Made by a program: the position numbers and the translations under genes. The notes under the pieces were generated by a model that saw only the letters and a program-made list of their open reading frames with translations, did no database searches and was not told the origin of the DNA. From Solimonas_A sp052035235 (GTDB lineage: Bacteria; Pseudomonadota; Gammaproteobacteria; Nevskiales; Nevskiaceae), in assembly GCA_052035235.1 (NCBI GenBank), contig JBPOHT010000015.1, positions 15,045-79,044 on the forward strand: DNA of 64,000 bases. Direction: 5' to 3'. Position 1 is the first letter of the stretch; each line of letters opens with the position of its first letter. Below, piece by piece: positions 42,147-50,917 of the stretch.

Positions 42147-44171
42147 TCAGCGCGCCAGGCCCAACTGGTCGATGAAGAAGGCCAGCCAGTCGGCGCCCTG
42201 CGCACGCTGCCCCGCCACATCCGCCGCACCATGGCCCACGCCGTCGCGCACGCGCATCAGGATCGGGTGCGGGCCCGTGTTCGCCGGCTGCAGGCGCGCC
42301 ACCATCTTGCGCACGTGCCAGGGCGGGCAACGCAGATCCTCCTTGCCGGCGTCCAGCAGCATGGCCGGATAGGCGATACCGTCCTTGACGCCGTGGTACG
42401 GGCTCCAGGCATGCAGCACTTCCGACATCTCGGCGTCGTTGGGATCGCCGTAGTCCAGCGTCGAGGACATGCAGATGGCATCGCGCGCACGCGCCAGCGG
42501 GTCGGTGATCGGCACCTGGGGGATGCTCGCGCGGAACAGGTCCGGGCGCTGCACCGCCACGGCCGTAGCCATGACGCCGCCGTTGGAACCACCGACCACG
42601 CCGAGCTGCGCCGCGGTACTGATGCCGCGCGCAATTACGTCCTCACCGATCGCGAAGACGTCATTGAACGAGTTCTGCTTGAGCTTGAGCCGACCCTGGT
42701 GCCACATGTCCGGCCCCAGCTCGCCGCCACCGCGCAGGTGCATCTGCACCAGCACGCCACCGGCCTTCACCCAGGCCACGAGCCAGCTGCCGGCCCAGCC
42801 GGGAATCAGGGCAGCCTGGAAGCCGCCGTAGCCGTACATCGCGGTCGGCTGCGGCTGGGACAGATCCACGTCAGCCCGGGCGATGACGTGATAGGGCACG
42901 CGCGCACCGTCTGCACTGGTCGCGGCGTAATCGTGGATCTGCGCATCGAGCCTGAACTGAGGCTGGGTCAGGGCCTCGACCTTCAGGGTATGGACGTTGG
43001 CCTTGTACAGCGCCGCGGACTGGACCGGCGAGGAAAACGGAAACAGCACGTCGCCCTTCTCGCCCTGCCAGATCATGTCCATCATGTTGAAGAGCGCGAA
43101 CTGCTGGATGCTCAAGGCACCGCGACCGGGCAGCGGCACCTCGCCCTGCAGCCGGCCTTCCGCATCGAACACGCGCAGGCGCGACCAGGTATCGACCAGA
43201 TCGGCCAGCACCAGCTTGCCGTCGATGACCAGCAGCGTCGCCAGCACGTCCTGCGAGCCAGGTAGCAGTTCCTTCCAGGTGCTGCGGTCCTTGGGCGTGG
43301 CCAGGGGGATCGACACCAGGCGTCCGCAGGGCGCGCCGTCGTTGGTCACCGCGTAATAGCGGTCGCCGATGATGTCACCGCGGAACTGCGCCGTCTCGCC
43401 CTGGAGGAAGGGGCGCCAGCCGCCATCGCAGGTCTCGTCGCGGATGTACTCCGGGCGCGGATTCAGGTGGTCGGCAATGAGCAACATGTGCCGGCCGTCG
43501 GCCGCCGGCCGTACCCACATCACCCCCGCACTGCTTTCGTAAACCTCCGGCCGGGTGACCGGCGCGGCGCCCAACACATGACGGTAGATCTTGCCGTCCT
43601 CGTGCATGACGGCGGGGTCCCTGCCGTTGATGTAGAAACCACTGCTGTCCGGCAGCCAGGCCACGAAGAACGCATAGACCTGCGGGATCGAGTCCATCAG
43701 CACCTTGCCGCTGTCGGCATCGATCACGCGCAGCTCCGCCAGTTCCACGCCGTCGACACTGAAGCCGAGCACCAGCTTGCGCCCGTCGGGCGAAGGCACG
43801 AAGTTGCCAATCGCAAGCGTGCGGCCGTTGGCAAAGCTACCGACGTCAACGATGAGGCGCCAGGGGCCGTCGATCGACTCGGCCACCTCGACCAGCGGCA
43901 TGTTCTTGCCGTCCGGCGTGCGCTTGCGGAACCAGCGCCCACCGCTGAACAGCGGGAAATCAGGCTCGATGCGCGGAATCGAAGCGATAAGTTCATCGGC
44001 ACGCGCCCTCGCAGGGCGGCCCGCCAGCCAGTCCTGGGTCAGGCGATCCTGCTGGTCTTGATACTCCAGTGACTCCGGGCTTTCTTCCTCCAGCCACTGG
44101 AAATCGTCGGTGTAGCTCACGCGGCCAAAGGTCACGGCGACGGGCTGGGGCTTGGCGATGGGGTATTTCAT
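42147..44171 (-). CDS. Prolyl oligopeptidase family S9A serine peptidase (copy A)
   Basis: Cytosolic-type prolyl oligopeptidase, 674 residues, no signal peptide. An N-terminal beta-propeller (about 60-400) is followed by an alpha/beta-hydrolase domain with YGYGGF (about 446), GGGELGPDMWHQGR, nucleophile about Ser529 in GVVGGSNGGVMA, about Asp612 in AGKEDLR and about His647 in VGHG. It cuts short peptides after proline or a related residue. It is the fourth gene of the TetR-TonB receptor-POP-POP operon. Copy B, just upstream with the same length, is clearly homologous, so this is a tandem duplication that has since diverged (GGSNGG here against GGSYGG there). Confidence 0.92.
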   Translation of the reverse strand: MKYPIAKPQPVAVTFGRVSYTDDFQWLEEESPESLEYQDQQDRLTQDWLAGRPARARADELIASIPRIEPDFPLFSGGRWFRKRTPDGKNMPLVEVAESIDGPWRLIVDVGSFANGRTLAIGNFVPSPDGRKLVLGFSVDGVELAELRVIDADSGKVLMDSIPQVYAFFVAWLPDSSGFYINGRDPAVMHEDGKIYRHVLGAAPVTRPEVYESSAGVMWVRPAADGRHMLLIADHLNPRPEYIRDETCDGGWRPFLQGETAQFRGDIIGDRYYAVTNDGAPCGRLVSIPLATPKDRSTWKELLPGSQDVLATLLVIDGKLVLADLVDTWSRLRVFDAEGRLQGEVPLPGRGALSIQQFALFNMMDMIWQGEKGDVLFPFSSPVQSAALYKANVHTLKVEALTQPQFRLDAQIHDYAATSADGARVPYHVIARADVDLSQPQPTAMYGYGGFQAALIPGWAGSWLVAWVKAGGVLVQMHLRGGGELGPDMWHQGRLKLKQNSFNDVFAIGEDVIARGISTAAQLGVVGGSNGGVMATAVAVQRPDLFRASIPQVPITDPLARARDAICMSSTLDYGDPNDAEMSEVLHAWSPYHGVKDGIAYPAMLLDAGKEDLRCPPWHVRKMVARLQPANTGPHPILMRVRDGVGHGAADVAGQRAQGADWLAFFIDQLGLAR

Positions 44172-44200
44172 GGTGCTCCTGGAATGAGTGAGGGAGCCGC

Positions 44201-46225
44201 TCAGGCCACGAGGCCGAGCTGGTCGATGAAGAAGGTGAGGAAATCCGCGCCCTCGGAGCGCTGACCCTGGGGCGTACGCTCGCCGTGGCCGCTGCCCTCC
44301 CGGATACGCAGCAATACCGGATTCGGGCCAGCATTGGCAGGCTGCATGCGCGCCGCCATCTTGCGTACGTGCCAGGCCGGGGTGCGGTCGTCCTTCTCGC
44401 CGGAATCCATCAGGAATGCCGGGTAGACGGTGCCATCCCTGACGTTGCTGTAGGGGCTGTAGGCCGCCTGGACTTCCGACAGTTCAGGGTCATCGGGGTC
44501 GCCGCCGTCCAGGGTTGCACCGAGGCAGATCGGGTCACGCCCGCGTGCCAGCAGATCGGGGGCGGCGGCGTAGGCCGCGCCTGCACGGAACAGGTCTGGC
44601 CGTTGCACCACGACCGCGCAGGCCATCACGCCGCCATAGGAGCCACCGGTCACGCCGAGTTGCGCCGTGGTGGTGATGCCGCGCGCGATCAGGTCATCGG
44701 CAATGGCGTAGACATCGTTGAAGGTGTTCTGCTTGTGCCGGAGGCGGCCCTGGTGCCACATGTCCGGTCCCAATTCGCCGCCACCGCGCAGGTGCCCCAG
44801 CACCAGCACGCCTCCGGCCTGAACCCAGGCGGCGTACTGCGCGCTGGACCAGCCCGGGACCAGCGAAACGGCGAATCCGCCGTAGCCGTAGATGATGGCC
44901 GGCTGCGGCTGCGACAGGTCCAGGTCCGCGCGTGCGATCACGTGATACGGAACGCGTACGCCGTCGGCGCTGGTGGTCGCGTAGTCATGCCACTGGGCAT
45001 CGAGCCGGACCGCCGGCTGCATCAACGCGGTGACCTCGCGCGTATGGATGTTGGCCTTGTACAGTCCTGGCGACTGTACCGGCGACGAGAAGGCGAACAA
45101 CACCTCACCCTGCCCACCTTTCCACATCATGTCGATCATGTTGAAGAGGACAAACTGCAGGGTGCTGATGGAGCCGCGCGCCGGCAGGGCGATCTCGCCC
45201 TTCAGTTGCCCTTCGGTGTTGAACACGCGCAGGCGCGAGTAGGTATCCACGAGGTCCGTCAGCACCAGGTGCCCGTCGATGACCAGCAGCGTGCCGAGCA
45301 CGGCATCCGATCCCGGCACCAGCTCCTTCCAGGTGCTGCGGTCGGCGGGCGTCGCCAGCGGAATCGACACCAGGCGGCCGCACTTGGCACCATCGTCGGT
45401 CACGGCGTAGTAGTAGTCGCCGATGATGTCGCCGCGGAACAAGGCGGTCTCACCCTGCAGGAAAGGCTTCCAGGCACCTTCGCCCGTGCACTCGCGGATA
45501 TATTCGGGCCGAGGATTCAGGTGATCGGCGATCAGCAGCACATGCCGGCCGTCTGCGGCCGCCTTCGCCCACATCAGCGAGTGAGTGGTCTCGAATTCCT
45601 CCGGCTGGGTCACGGGCTCCTCGCCCAGCACCTGGCGATAGACCCGCGACTGGAACAGGGAGACCGCGGGATCCCAGGCCGTGTAGTAGAGACCACTGCT
45701 GTCGGGGAACCAGGATGGGAAGATCGGGCGCACCTGGCGGATCGACGCCAGCAGCATCTCGCCGCTGTCGACGTCGATCACGCGGAACTCCGCCATCTCG
45801 CGACCATCGATACCCCAGCCGAAGGCCAGTTTGCGCCCGTCGGGCGAAGGGACGAAGGTATCGGCGACCAGCGACTGTCCGCTGCTCATGGCATTGAAAT
45901 CCACCACGATGCGCCAGGGGCCATCAATCGCCTCCGCCACCTCGAGCACTTCCAGGTTCTTGCCCTCCGGCACACGCTTGCGGAACCAGCGGCCACCGCT
46001 GTAACTCGGAAGTTCAGTGCTCACGCGAGGCATCGCGTCGATCAGCGACTCGGCGCGCGCCCGCGCCGGGCGGCTTGCCATCCAATCCAATGTGTAGCGA
46101 TTCTGCTGGGCCTGGAAGTCCAACGACTCGGGCGTATTTTCCTCCAGCCACTGGTAATTGTCGGTGTAGCTGACGCGACCGTGGGTCACGGGCGTGGGTT
46201 GCGGCTTGGCGATCGGGTAATTCAT
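44201..46225 (-). CDS. Prolyl oligopeptidase family S9A serine peptidase (copy B)
   Basis: Second 674-residue prolyl oligopeptidase. The beta-propeller is followed by YGYGGF, GGGELGPDMWHQGR, nucleophile in GVTGGSYGGVMA, aspartate in SGEKDDRTP and histidine in EGSGHG. No signal peptide. It shares its N-terminus (YPIAKPQP, GRVSYTD) and most catalytic-domain motifs with copy A, but differs around the nucleophile and after it (AGAAYAAAPDLLARG), where substrate contacts are expected. It lies 37 bases after the TonB receptor stop and 29 bases before copy A, in one operon. Likely role: cytosolic breakdown of imported peptides of a slightly different sequence. Confidence 0.92.
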   Translation of the reverse strand: MNYPIAKPQPTPVTHGRVSYTDNYQWLEENTPESLDFQAQQNRYTLDWMASRPARARAESLIDAMPRVSTELPSYSGGRWFRKRVPEGKNLEVLEVAEAIDGPWRIVVDFNAMSSGQSLVADTFVPSPDGRKLAFGWGIDGREMAEFRVIDVDSGEMLLASIRQVRPIFPSWFPDSSGLYYTAWDPAVSLFQSRVYRQVLGEEPVTQPEEFETTHSLMWAKAAADGRHVLLIADHLNPRPEYIRECTGEGAWKPFLQGETALFRGDIIGDYYYAVTDDGAKCGRLVSIPLATPADRSTWKELVPGSDAVLGTLLVIDGHLVLTDLVDTYSRLRVFNTEGQLKGEIALPARGSISTLQFVLFNMIDMMWKGGQGEVLFAFSSPVQSPGLYKANIHTREVTALMQPAVRLDAQWHDYATTSADGVRVPYHVIARADLDLSQPQPAIIYGYGGFAVSLVPGWSSAQYAAWVQAGGVLVLGHLRGGGELGPDMWHQGRLRHKQNTFNDVYAIADDLIARGITTTAQLGVTGGSYGGVMACAVVVQRPDLFRAGAAYAAAPDLLARGRDPICLGATLDGGDPDDPELSEVQAAYSPYSNVRDGTVYPAFLMDSGEKDDRTPAWHVRKMAARMQPANAGPNPVLLRIREGSGHGERTPQGQRSEGADFLTFFIDQLGLVA

Positions 46226-46262
46226 GGAGTATTCGTTGTTTTCATTGATTCAGCGGAGGCGC

Positions 46263-48701
46263 CTAGAAGCTGCCGCTCAGACGCAGCACGAAAGTGCGCG
46301 GTGCAACGTAGGTAACGGTATCGCGGGCAGGCAAGGGATTGGTGGTGACGTTGCCGCGCCCCCGCTCGTCCGTGAGGTTGGCCAGCGTCAGGCTCAGCTG
46401 CGGCCAATAGCTGCCTTCTGCAGGCGTGGCGAACAGATTCAGGTCCAGCGTGCGGTAGCCGAAGACCTGTGCCGTGCATGAAATAGTGTTGCAGGCCTGG
46501 CCCAGGTAGTTGTGGCGCAGCGAGGTGCCCAGCTGCCAGGACGCGACCGGCTGCGTGTAGGCCAGCGTGGTCGAGGTCTGCCAACGTGGCGACATCGGCC
46601 AGGGCGATCCAGCAGGAATATCCTTGTTGCTGACGTCACGGAACTCTTCCGTGGTCTCGGTTCGAGCCCAGGATGCGGCGACGTTGAGGCTCAGCCCCTC
46701 CGCGAACGGCGGCAGGTAGCTCACGGAAACCTCGACACCCTCGCCCCTGACGCCGCCGACGTTGTCGATAAAGCCCGTCGTGCTGGCCGGTACGATCTGG
46801 TACACCTGTGGGTCCTTCCAGTCGATCATGTAGGCGGAAGCGTCGATCCTCAGGGAGCGGTCCAGCCAGTCACTGCGCAGGCCCAGTTCGTAGTTCCACA
46901 GCGAGTCGGACTTGTAGGACGACGGAACCTGTGCGGTTGGGGAAGACGCCGCCAGCTGTGGCCCGCCAAAGCGGAAGCCGCGGGAGGCCGTGAAATACAG
47001 GCGCAGGTTGTCGGCCGGCTCGAAGGAGATGGAGGCCTTGGGACTGATGCCATCCTCGCTGGATTCGGCCGAGCGCTGGCCGGCCATGAGGTTGTTCTGC
47101 GCTGCGTACAGCAGTCCGGAGAAGAAGATCGTGCCGCCGGTGCGGATGCGATAGGCGCGTGCGCCCAGCGTGACCTCCCAGCGCTCTCCCAGTTCGCGCG
47201 TCAGCTCGCCGAACACCGCCCGCTCCTCCAGGTCGATCTCGCCGCGAAGCTGGCCGATATCGAGCATGCCGGCCATCTTGCTGGCGTTGCCGGGACAAGG
47301 CGTGGCCAGCAGACCATTGAGCAGCGGTGGTATCGGCAGTGTCGGCAGTCCCTGGGCAGCACCGATTTCGGAGCAATCGTAAAGTTGCATGTCGTAGTAG
47401 AAACCGCCGAGGAGCCACTTCCAGGGTCCGTCGCTCGGTGCCGAGACGGCACGCAGTTCCTGCGTGAAGCCCTTGCTGTGGTTATCGCTGGCGCCCGCCA
47501 GCAGCGGCAGCAGCCCACCCAAGGCCCGCGAGGCTTCCAGGAATATCTCGAAGCGCTTCTCGACGTACGAGGTCTGCGAGATCAGGTCGCCCCAGTCGAA
47601 GCGTCGCTCTATGGAGAGGTTGGCAAGGTCGTAGCCGGACTTTCCGGGGCTGGCCCGTGGCGAGTCGCCGTGCTCCAGTCGGCCGTCGTAGTTGTCGGCA
47701 TAGGCGATGTCGTCGTCCTCGGTCCGCTGGATGGCACCCAACAGCGAGAACTTCCAGCGGTCGTCCGGCTCCCAGGCAAGGATGCCGCGCAGGCCATATT
47801 GCGAGGTCGTATTGATGTCGCTACGGCCGTTCTTCGTATCGTCCACATAGCCAGGCGAATCACGCTTGAAGCCCACCAGGCGCACTGCGGCCTGGTTGCC
47901 GGCAAAGGGCGCGTTGAGCATGGCACCGTAGTTCCAGCCGCTGCCGCCGTTGCCCGGATACGACGTGAGCTGGCCGTAGTACTTGAGCTGCACCTCGTCC
48001 AGCCGCGGCGCCTCCGGCACGTAGCGGATCATGCCGTTGAGGCCGGTGCCGCCAAACAGCGTGCCCTGCGGGCCCTTGAGCACCTCCACCGTCGCCATGT
48101 CGAAGGGATTCGGGTCCAGCTGCACTTTCGGCGCAAAGGGATCCGAGAACGGGATGTCGCCGATCAGCGTGCCCACGGACAGGTTGGTATTGGTACCGGA
48201 AGACACGCCGCGGATGGTGACGCGCTTGGGCTCCCCGCCCGTACCCGCGTCGCTCAGGTTGACGCCGGGCACCATCGTCACGATCTGATCGATGCTCTGT
48301 ATGCCCTCGCGCTCCAGGTCCTCGCCGGTCAGCACCGAAATCGTGGCCGGAATCTCGCGCAGCGGCTCCGCGCGCTTGGTCGCCGTGACCACGATCTCCT
48401 CGATCTGCGGCGCACGCCGGGGCTCCGCCAGCGCCGGCTGGGGCTCCGGCTCCTTGGTCGCCAGGGGAATGACATCCAGTTCCTCCGGCGGCTGCGCCGC
48501 GGCGGGTTCGGTTGCGGGCTGCTGCGCGACGGCCGGCGCGGCGTCTGGCTGACTGGACTGCTCGTCCAGCAAGGCGTCCAGGAAATCGACGTCGTCCGCC
48601 GGCGCCGGGGTCGCCGGTTCCTGAGCCCAGGCCTGGCACACCGTCACCGCCAATACCGTGCCGAGGACCCGGGAGGCCCTCGAGAAACCACGAGTATCCA
48701 T
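46263..48701 (-). CDS. TonB-dependent outer-membrane receptor (module 2)
   Basis: TonB-dependent transporter, 812 residues. A signal peptide ends at QAWAQ (about 26). A Pro/Ala-rich extension (about 27-112) contains DDVDFLDALLDEQ, much like SDADVLDSLF of the module-1 receptor. TonB box IEEIVVTATKRAEP, plug (IPATISVLTGEDLEREG, VTIRGVSSG, VEVLKGPQGTLFGGTGLNG) and barrel with terminal LRLSGSF follow. The ATG at 48701 overlaps the stop of the TetR gene (TGATG), so regulator and receptor are co-translated. Two prolyl oligopeptidase genes follow in the operon, which points to proline-containing peptides as cargo (inference). Confidence 0.93.
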   Translation of the reverse strand: MDTRGFSRASRVLGTVLAVTVCQAWAQEPATPAPADDVDFLDALLDEQSSQPDAAPAVAQQPATEPAAAQPPEELDVIPLATKEPEPQPALAEPRRAPQIEEIVVTATKRAEPLREIPATISVLTGEDLEREGIQSIDQIVTMVPGVNLSDAGTGGEPKRVTIRGVSSGTNTNLSVGTLIGDIPFSDPFAPKVQLDPNPFDMATVEVLKGPQGTLFGGTGLNGMIRYVPEAPRLDEVQLKYYGQLTSYPGNGGSGWNYGAMLNAPFAGNQAAVRLVGFKRDSPGYVDDTKNGRSDINTTSQYGLRGILAWEPDDRWKFSLLGAIQRTEDDDIAYADNYDGRLEHGDSPRASPGKSGYDLANLSIERRFDWGDLISQTSYVEKRFEIFLEASRALGGLLPLLAGASDNHSKGFTQELRAVSAPSDGPWKWLLGGFYYDMQLYDCSEIGAAQGLPTLPIPPLLNGLLATPCPGNASKMAGMLDIGQLRGEIDLEERAVFGELTRELGERWEVTLGARAYRIRTGGTIFFSGLLYAAQNNLMAGQRSAESSEDGISPKASISFEPADNLRLYFTASRGFRFGGPQLAASSPTAQVPSSYKSDSLWNYELGLRSDWLDRSLRIDASAYMIDWKDPQVYQIVPASTTGFIDNVGGVRGEGVEVSVSYLPPFAEGLSLNVAASWARTETTEEFRDVSNKDIPAGSPWPMSPRWQTSTTLAYTQPVASWQLGTSLRHNYLGQACNTISCTAQVFGYRTLDLNLFATPAEGSYWPQLSLTLANLTDERGRGNVTTNPLPARDTVTYVAPRTFVLRLSGSF

Positions 48702-49354
48702 CAGCTTTTGCTCCGAGAGGCCGGGGACAGCCCCGGCAGAACGAGATCGATCATGGCGTCGAGGTACTGCTCGAAGTCGTATTGCTCGACGGGATCGGGA
48801 GAGGGCCTTCCAGGGATGCTGCGCGGTCGCTTCTCGTACGCCGCACCGAGCCGGCGCTCGGCCTCCACGGCCAGCAGCACCGTGGACAGCAAGGCACCCA
48901 TCGCCAGGTGCACGGTCTTGCGGTCGGGGGCATACGCCAGCAACACGTCCTGCCACCGATCACCGACCTGCACGAAGGTCCGTGCCGCCGCGGAGTCGTA
49001 GCGGGATAGCATCACCCCGGGGTGATGCAGCATCAGGCGACGGGACGCCACCAGGAAGGCGATCAGTTCCACGCGCAGCTGGGGCACGGAACTGGATCGT
49101 GGCAACGGCAACTGGTCCGTCAGCTTGTGGACCGCCTTGTCCTCGATTTCCTCGATGGCGCCGATGTAGTTGTAGAGCGTGGTGTGGCTGGTCCCCAGCT
49201 CCGCGGCCAGGGACCGGATCGTCAGGGCGGCATAGCCCTCGCGCTCCATCACCCGCAGCGCGGCATCCACCAGCAACTCATCCGAATACTTGCGTGGACG
49301 CCCCCTGGGGTTGCGCTCCCCTGCCCCGCTTGCCACCCGCTGCTGACTACCCAT
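48701..49354 (-). CDS. TetR family transcriptional regulator (TonB module 2)
   Basis: TetR-type regulator, 217 residues. A basic arm NPRGRPRKYSDELLVDAALR leads into LTIRSLAAELGTSHTTLYNYI (recognition region about residues 44-64), and the C-terminal domain contains SRYDSAAARTFVQVGD. ATG at 49354 follows AGGAG. It is the first gene of the minus-strand TetR-receptor-POP-POP operon and divergent from the MFS-S9-amidohydrolase operon; the operator candidate at 49436-49454 lies between. It could therefore control seven genes at once. Confidence 0.91.
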   Translation of the reverse strand: MGSQQRVASGAGERNPRGRPRKYSDELLVDAALRVMEREGYAALTIRSLAAELGTSHTTLYNYIGAIEEIEDKAVHKLTDQLPLPRSSSVPQLRVELIAFLVASRRLMLHHPGVMLSRYDSAAARTFVQVGDRWQDVLLAYAPDRKTVHLAMGALLSTVLLAVEAERRLGAAYEKRPRSIPGRPSPDPVEQYDFEQYLDAMIDLVLPGLSPASRSKS

Positions 49355-49435
49355 CGCCGCCGCTCCTGAGAACCTTGCCAAGCCACCCGGCACTCCAGCC
49401 GAATTTATGTCCAAGGTGGTCGTATATTTGATGTA

Positions 49436-49454
49436 ATGTACATACACACATGTA
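49436..49454. promoter_or_regulatory. Operator candidate in the module-2 divergent promoter
   Basis: Contains the palindrome ATGTACAT (49436-49443) and an inverted pair TACAT-acacac-ATGTA (49439-49454) in an AT-rich stretch between the TetR gene and the MFS gene. Likely binding site for the TetR protein encoded at 48701. Confidence 0.45.
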
Positions 49455-49492
49455 TAATGGCAAGACGCATAATCCGGACAGGGTGGGATACA

Positions 49493-50917
49493 GTGAAATC
49501 CGCGGTGCAGCAAAACAGTGCGAACAAATCGGCGCCCCTGCGGCGCGATCTCCTCATCGCCTTTACCTTGCCGACCCTGATCCTGGGGGTCATGCATGGG
49601 CCGGAGGGCCAGATCCAGGCGATCTACGCCAAGCACGCCGGACTGTCCCTCGCCGCGCTGGCGGCGGCGATGCTGATCACCAAGATGTTCGACGCGATCA
49701 CCTATCCGCTGATCGGCTACCTGTCGGACCGCAGCTATGCGCGCAGCGGCACGCGGCGCAGCTGGACCATCGCCGGAACCCTGCTGTCCATGGCCGGCAC
49801 CTGGTTCCTGCTGCGCCCGCCGGAAGACGTCAGCGTGCTCTACTTCGGCGTCTGGACCGCGGTGCTGTACCTGGGCTGGAAGACCATCGAGATTCCGCTA
49901 CAGGCCTGGAGCTACGGGCTGTCTCCCGACTATGGCCAACGCGCCCGCGTGCAGGCCTGGCGCGCGATGTCGCAGATGGCCGGCAACCTGCTGTTCTTCG
50001 CCACCCCCTTCATCGCAGTGAAGCTCGGCTATTCCGACAGCACCGAGCTCGACTTCCGCAGCCTGGGTGTCGCCGCGGTGATCTGCGTGCTGGCCCTGCC
50101 CTTGGCCACCACCCTGCTGATCCTGCGCGTGCCCAGCGGCGACTACGTGGCACCTCCGGTGCAGCCGCGCCATGGCATCAAGGAGATCACCGCCGCGGTA
50201 CGCAGCAACCCGCCCTTGATTCGCCTGTTCGCGGCCTTCCTGCCGGTGAACCTGCTGGCCGGCATGAGTGGCGGCGTTGCCTACTTCTACATGGACACCT
50301 ACCTGGGCCTGAGCAAGGAATTTCCGGCCATCATGATCGTGTCCATGCTGCTGTCCTTCATCGGCATCCCGTTCTGGACCGTCCTGTCCGCGCGCTACGA
50401 GCGGCATCGCGTCTGGGCCAGCGGCCTGGCGATCGGCGGCCTCGCCTGCATCGGCTTCGCATTGCTCACGCCGGGCCCTTTGGCACTGACGATGTGCTTC
50501 CTGCTGTATCCGCTGATCATCCTGGCCCTGGTCGGCACGGTCATCGTCTACACCATGTCCGCCGACATCGTGGACTACGGCAAGCTGCACACCGGCGAGG
50601 ATCATGGCGGCCTCTATGGCTCGCTGTTCGCCTTCCTGCAGAAGTCCCTGCTAGGGGTGTCGGCCGCGGCCAGCGTCGCCCTGGTGGGCGCCTTCGGTTT
50701 CGATGCCACCGCCAAGATACAGACCGCCAGCGGCGTGCTGGGCCTGAAGCTCGCCATGGCCATCGCCCCGGCGATCGGCCTGATCGGCGGCGCCCTGATC
50801 ATCTGGAACTACCCGCTGACCCGCGCGCGAGTGACGGAAATCCAGGCCGCCCTGGCGGAACGCGATCGGGCCACCCTGGCGCTAGCCGCCGCCACAAAGA
50901 CGGGAGTGACCTCATGA
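49493..50917 (+). CDS. MFS transporter, GPH (MelB-like) type (module 2)
   Basis: Inner-membrane carrier of 474 residues from the GTG at 49493, with about 12 spans. It shares with the module-1 carrier QAIYAKHAGLSLAALAAAM, FDAITYPLIGYLSDR, WFLLRPPEDVSVLYFGVW and IEIPLQAWSYGLSP, so the two are paralogs. GTG at 49493 is preferred because AGGGTGGG lies 5-12 bases upstream. An ATG at 49457 sits just past the operator and lacks a ribosome site. Its stop overlaps the start of the S9 peptidase (ATGA at 50914). Likely moves peptides from periplasm to cytoplasm, where the coupled peptidase acts. Confidence 0.88.
   Translation: MKSAVQQNSANKSAPLRRDLLIAFTLPTLILGVMHGPEGQIQAIYAKHAGLSLAALAAAMLITKMFDAITYPLIGYLSDRSYARSGTRRSWTIAGTLLSMAGTWFLLRPPEDVSVLYFGVWTAVLYLGWKTIEIPLQAWSYGLSPDYGQRARVQAWRAMSQMAGNLLFFATPFIAVKLGYSDSTELDFRSLGVAAVICVLALPLATTLLILRVPSGDYVAPPVQPRHGIKEITAAVRSNPPLIRLFAAFLPVNLLAGMSGGVAYFYMDTYLGLSKEFPAIMIVSMLLSFIGIPFWTVLSARYERHRVWASGLAIGGLACIGFALLTPGPLALTMCFLLYPLIILALVGTVIVYTMSADIVDYGKLHTGEDHGGLYGSLFAFLQKSLLGVSAAASVALVGAFGFDATAKIQTASGVLGLKLAMAIAPAIGLIGGALIIWNYPLTRARVTEIQAALAERDRATLALAAATKTGVTS

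Noticed and set aside
42040..42330. Minus-strand frame ending in a hydrophobic helix-like segment near 42050-42110
   Set aside because: Mostly overlaps the 3' end of prolyl oligopeptidase copy A in another frame and has no ribosome site; hydrophobic ending judged chance.
44285..46315. 676-codon open frame on the plus strand
   Set aside because: Exact antisense shadow of prolyl oligopeptidase copy B; no domain or ribosome site.
46512..49001. 829-codon open frame on the plus strand
   Set aside because: Antisense to the TonB receptor at 46263-48701, low-complexity His/Arg/Gly-rich translation, no domain.
49493..50913. Open upstream extension of the S9 peptidase frame
   Set aside because: It overlaps the MFS gene in another frame, and the ATG at 50914 has a good ribosome site and coupled start.
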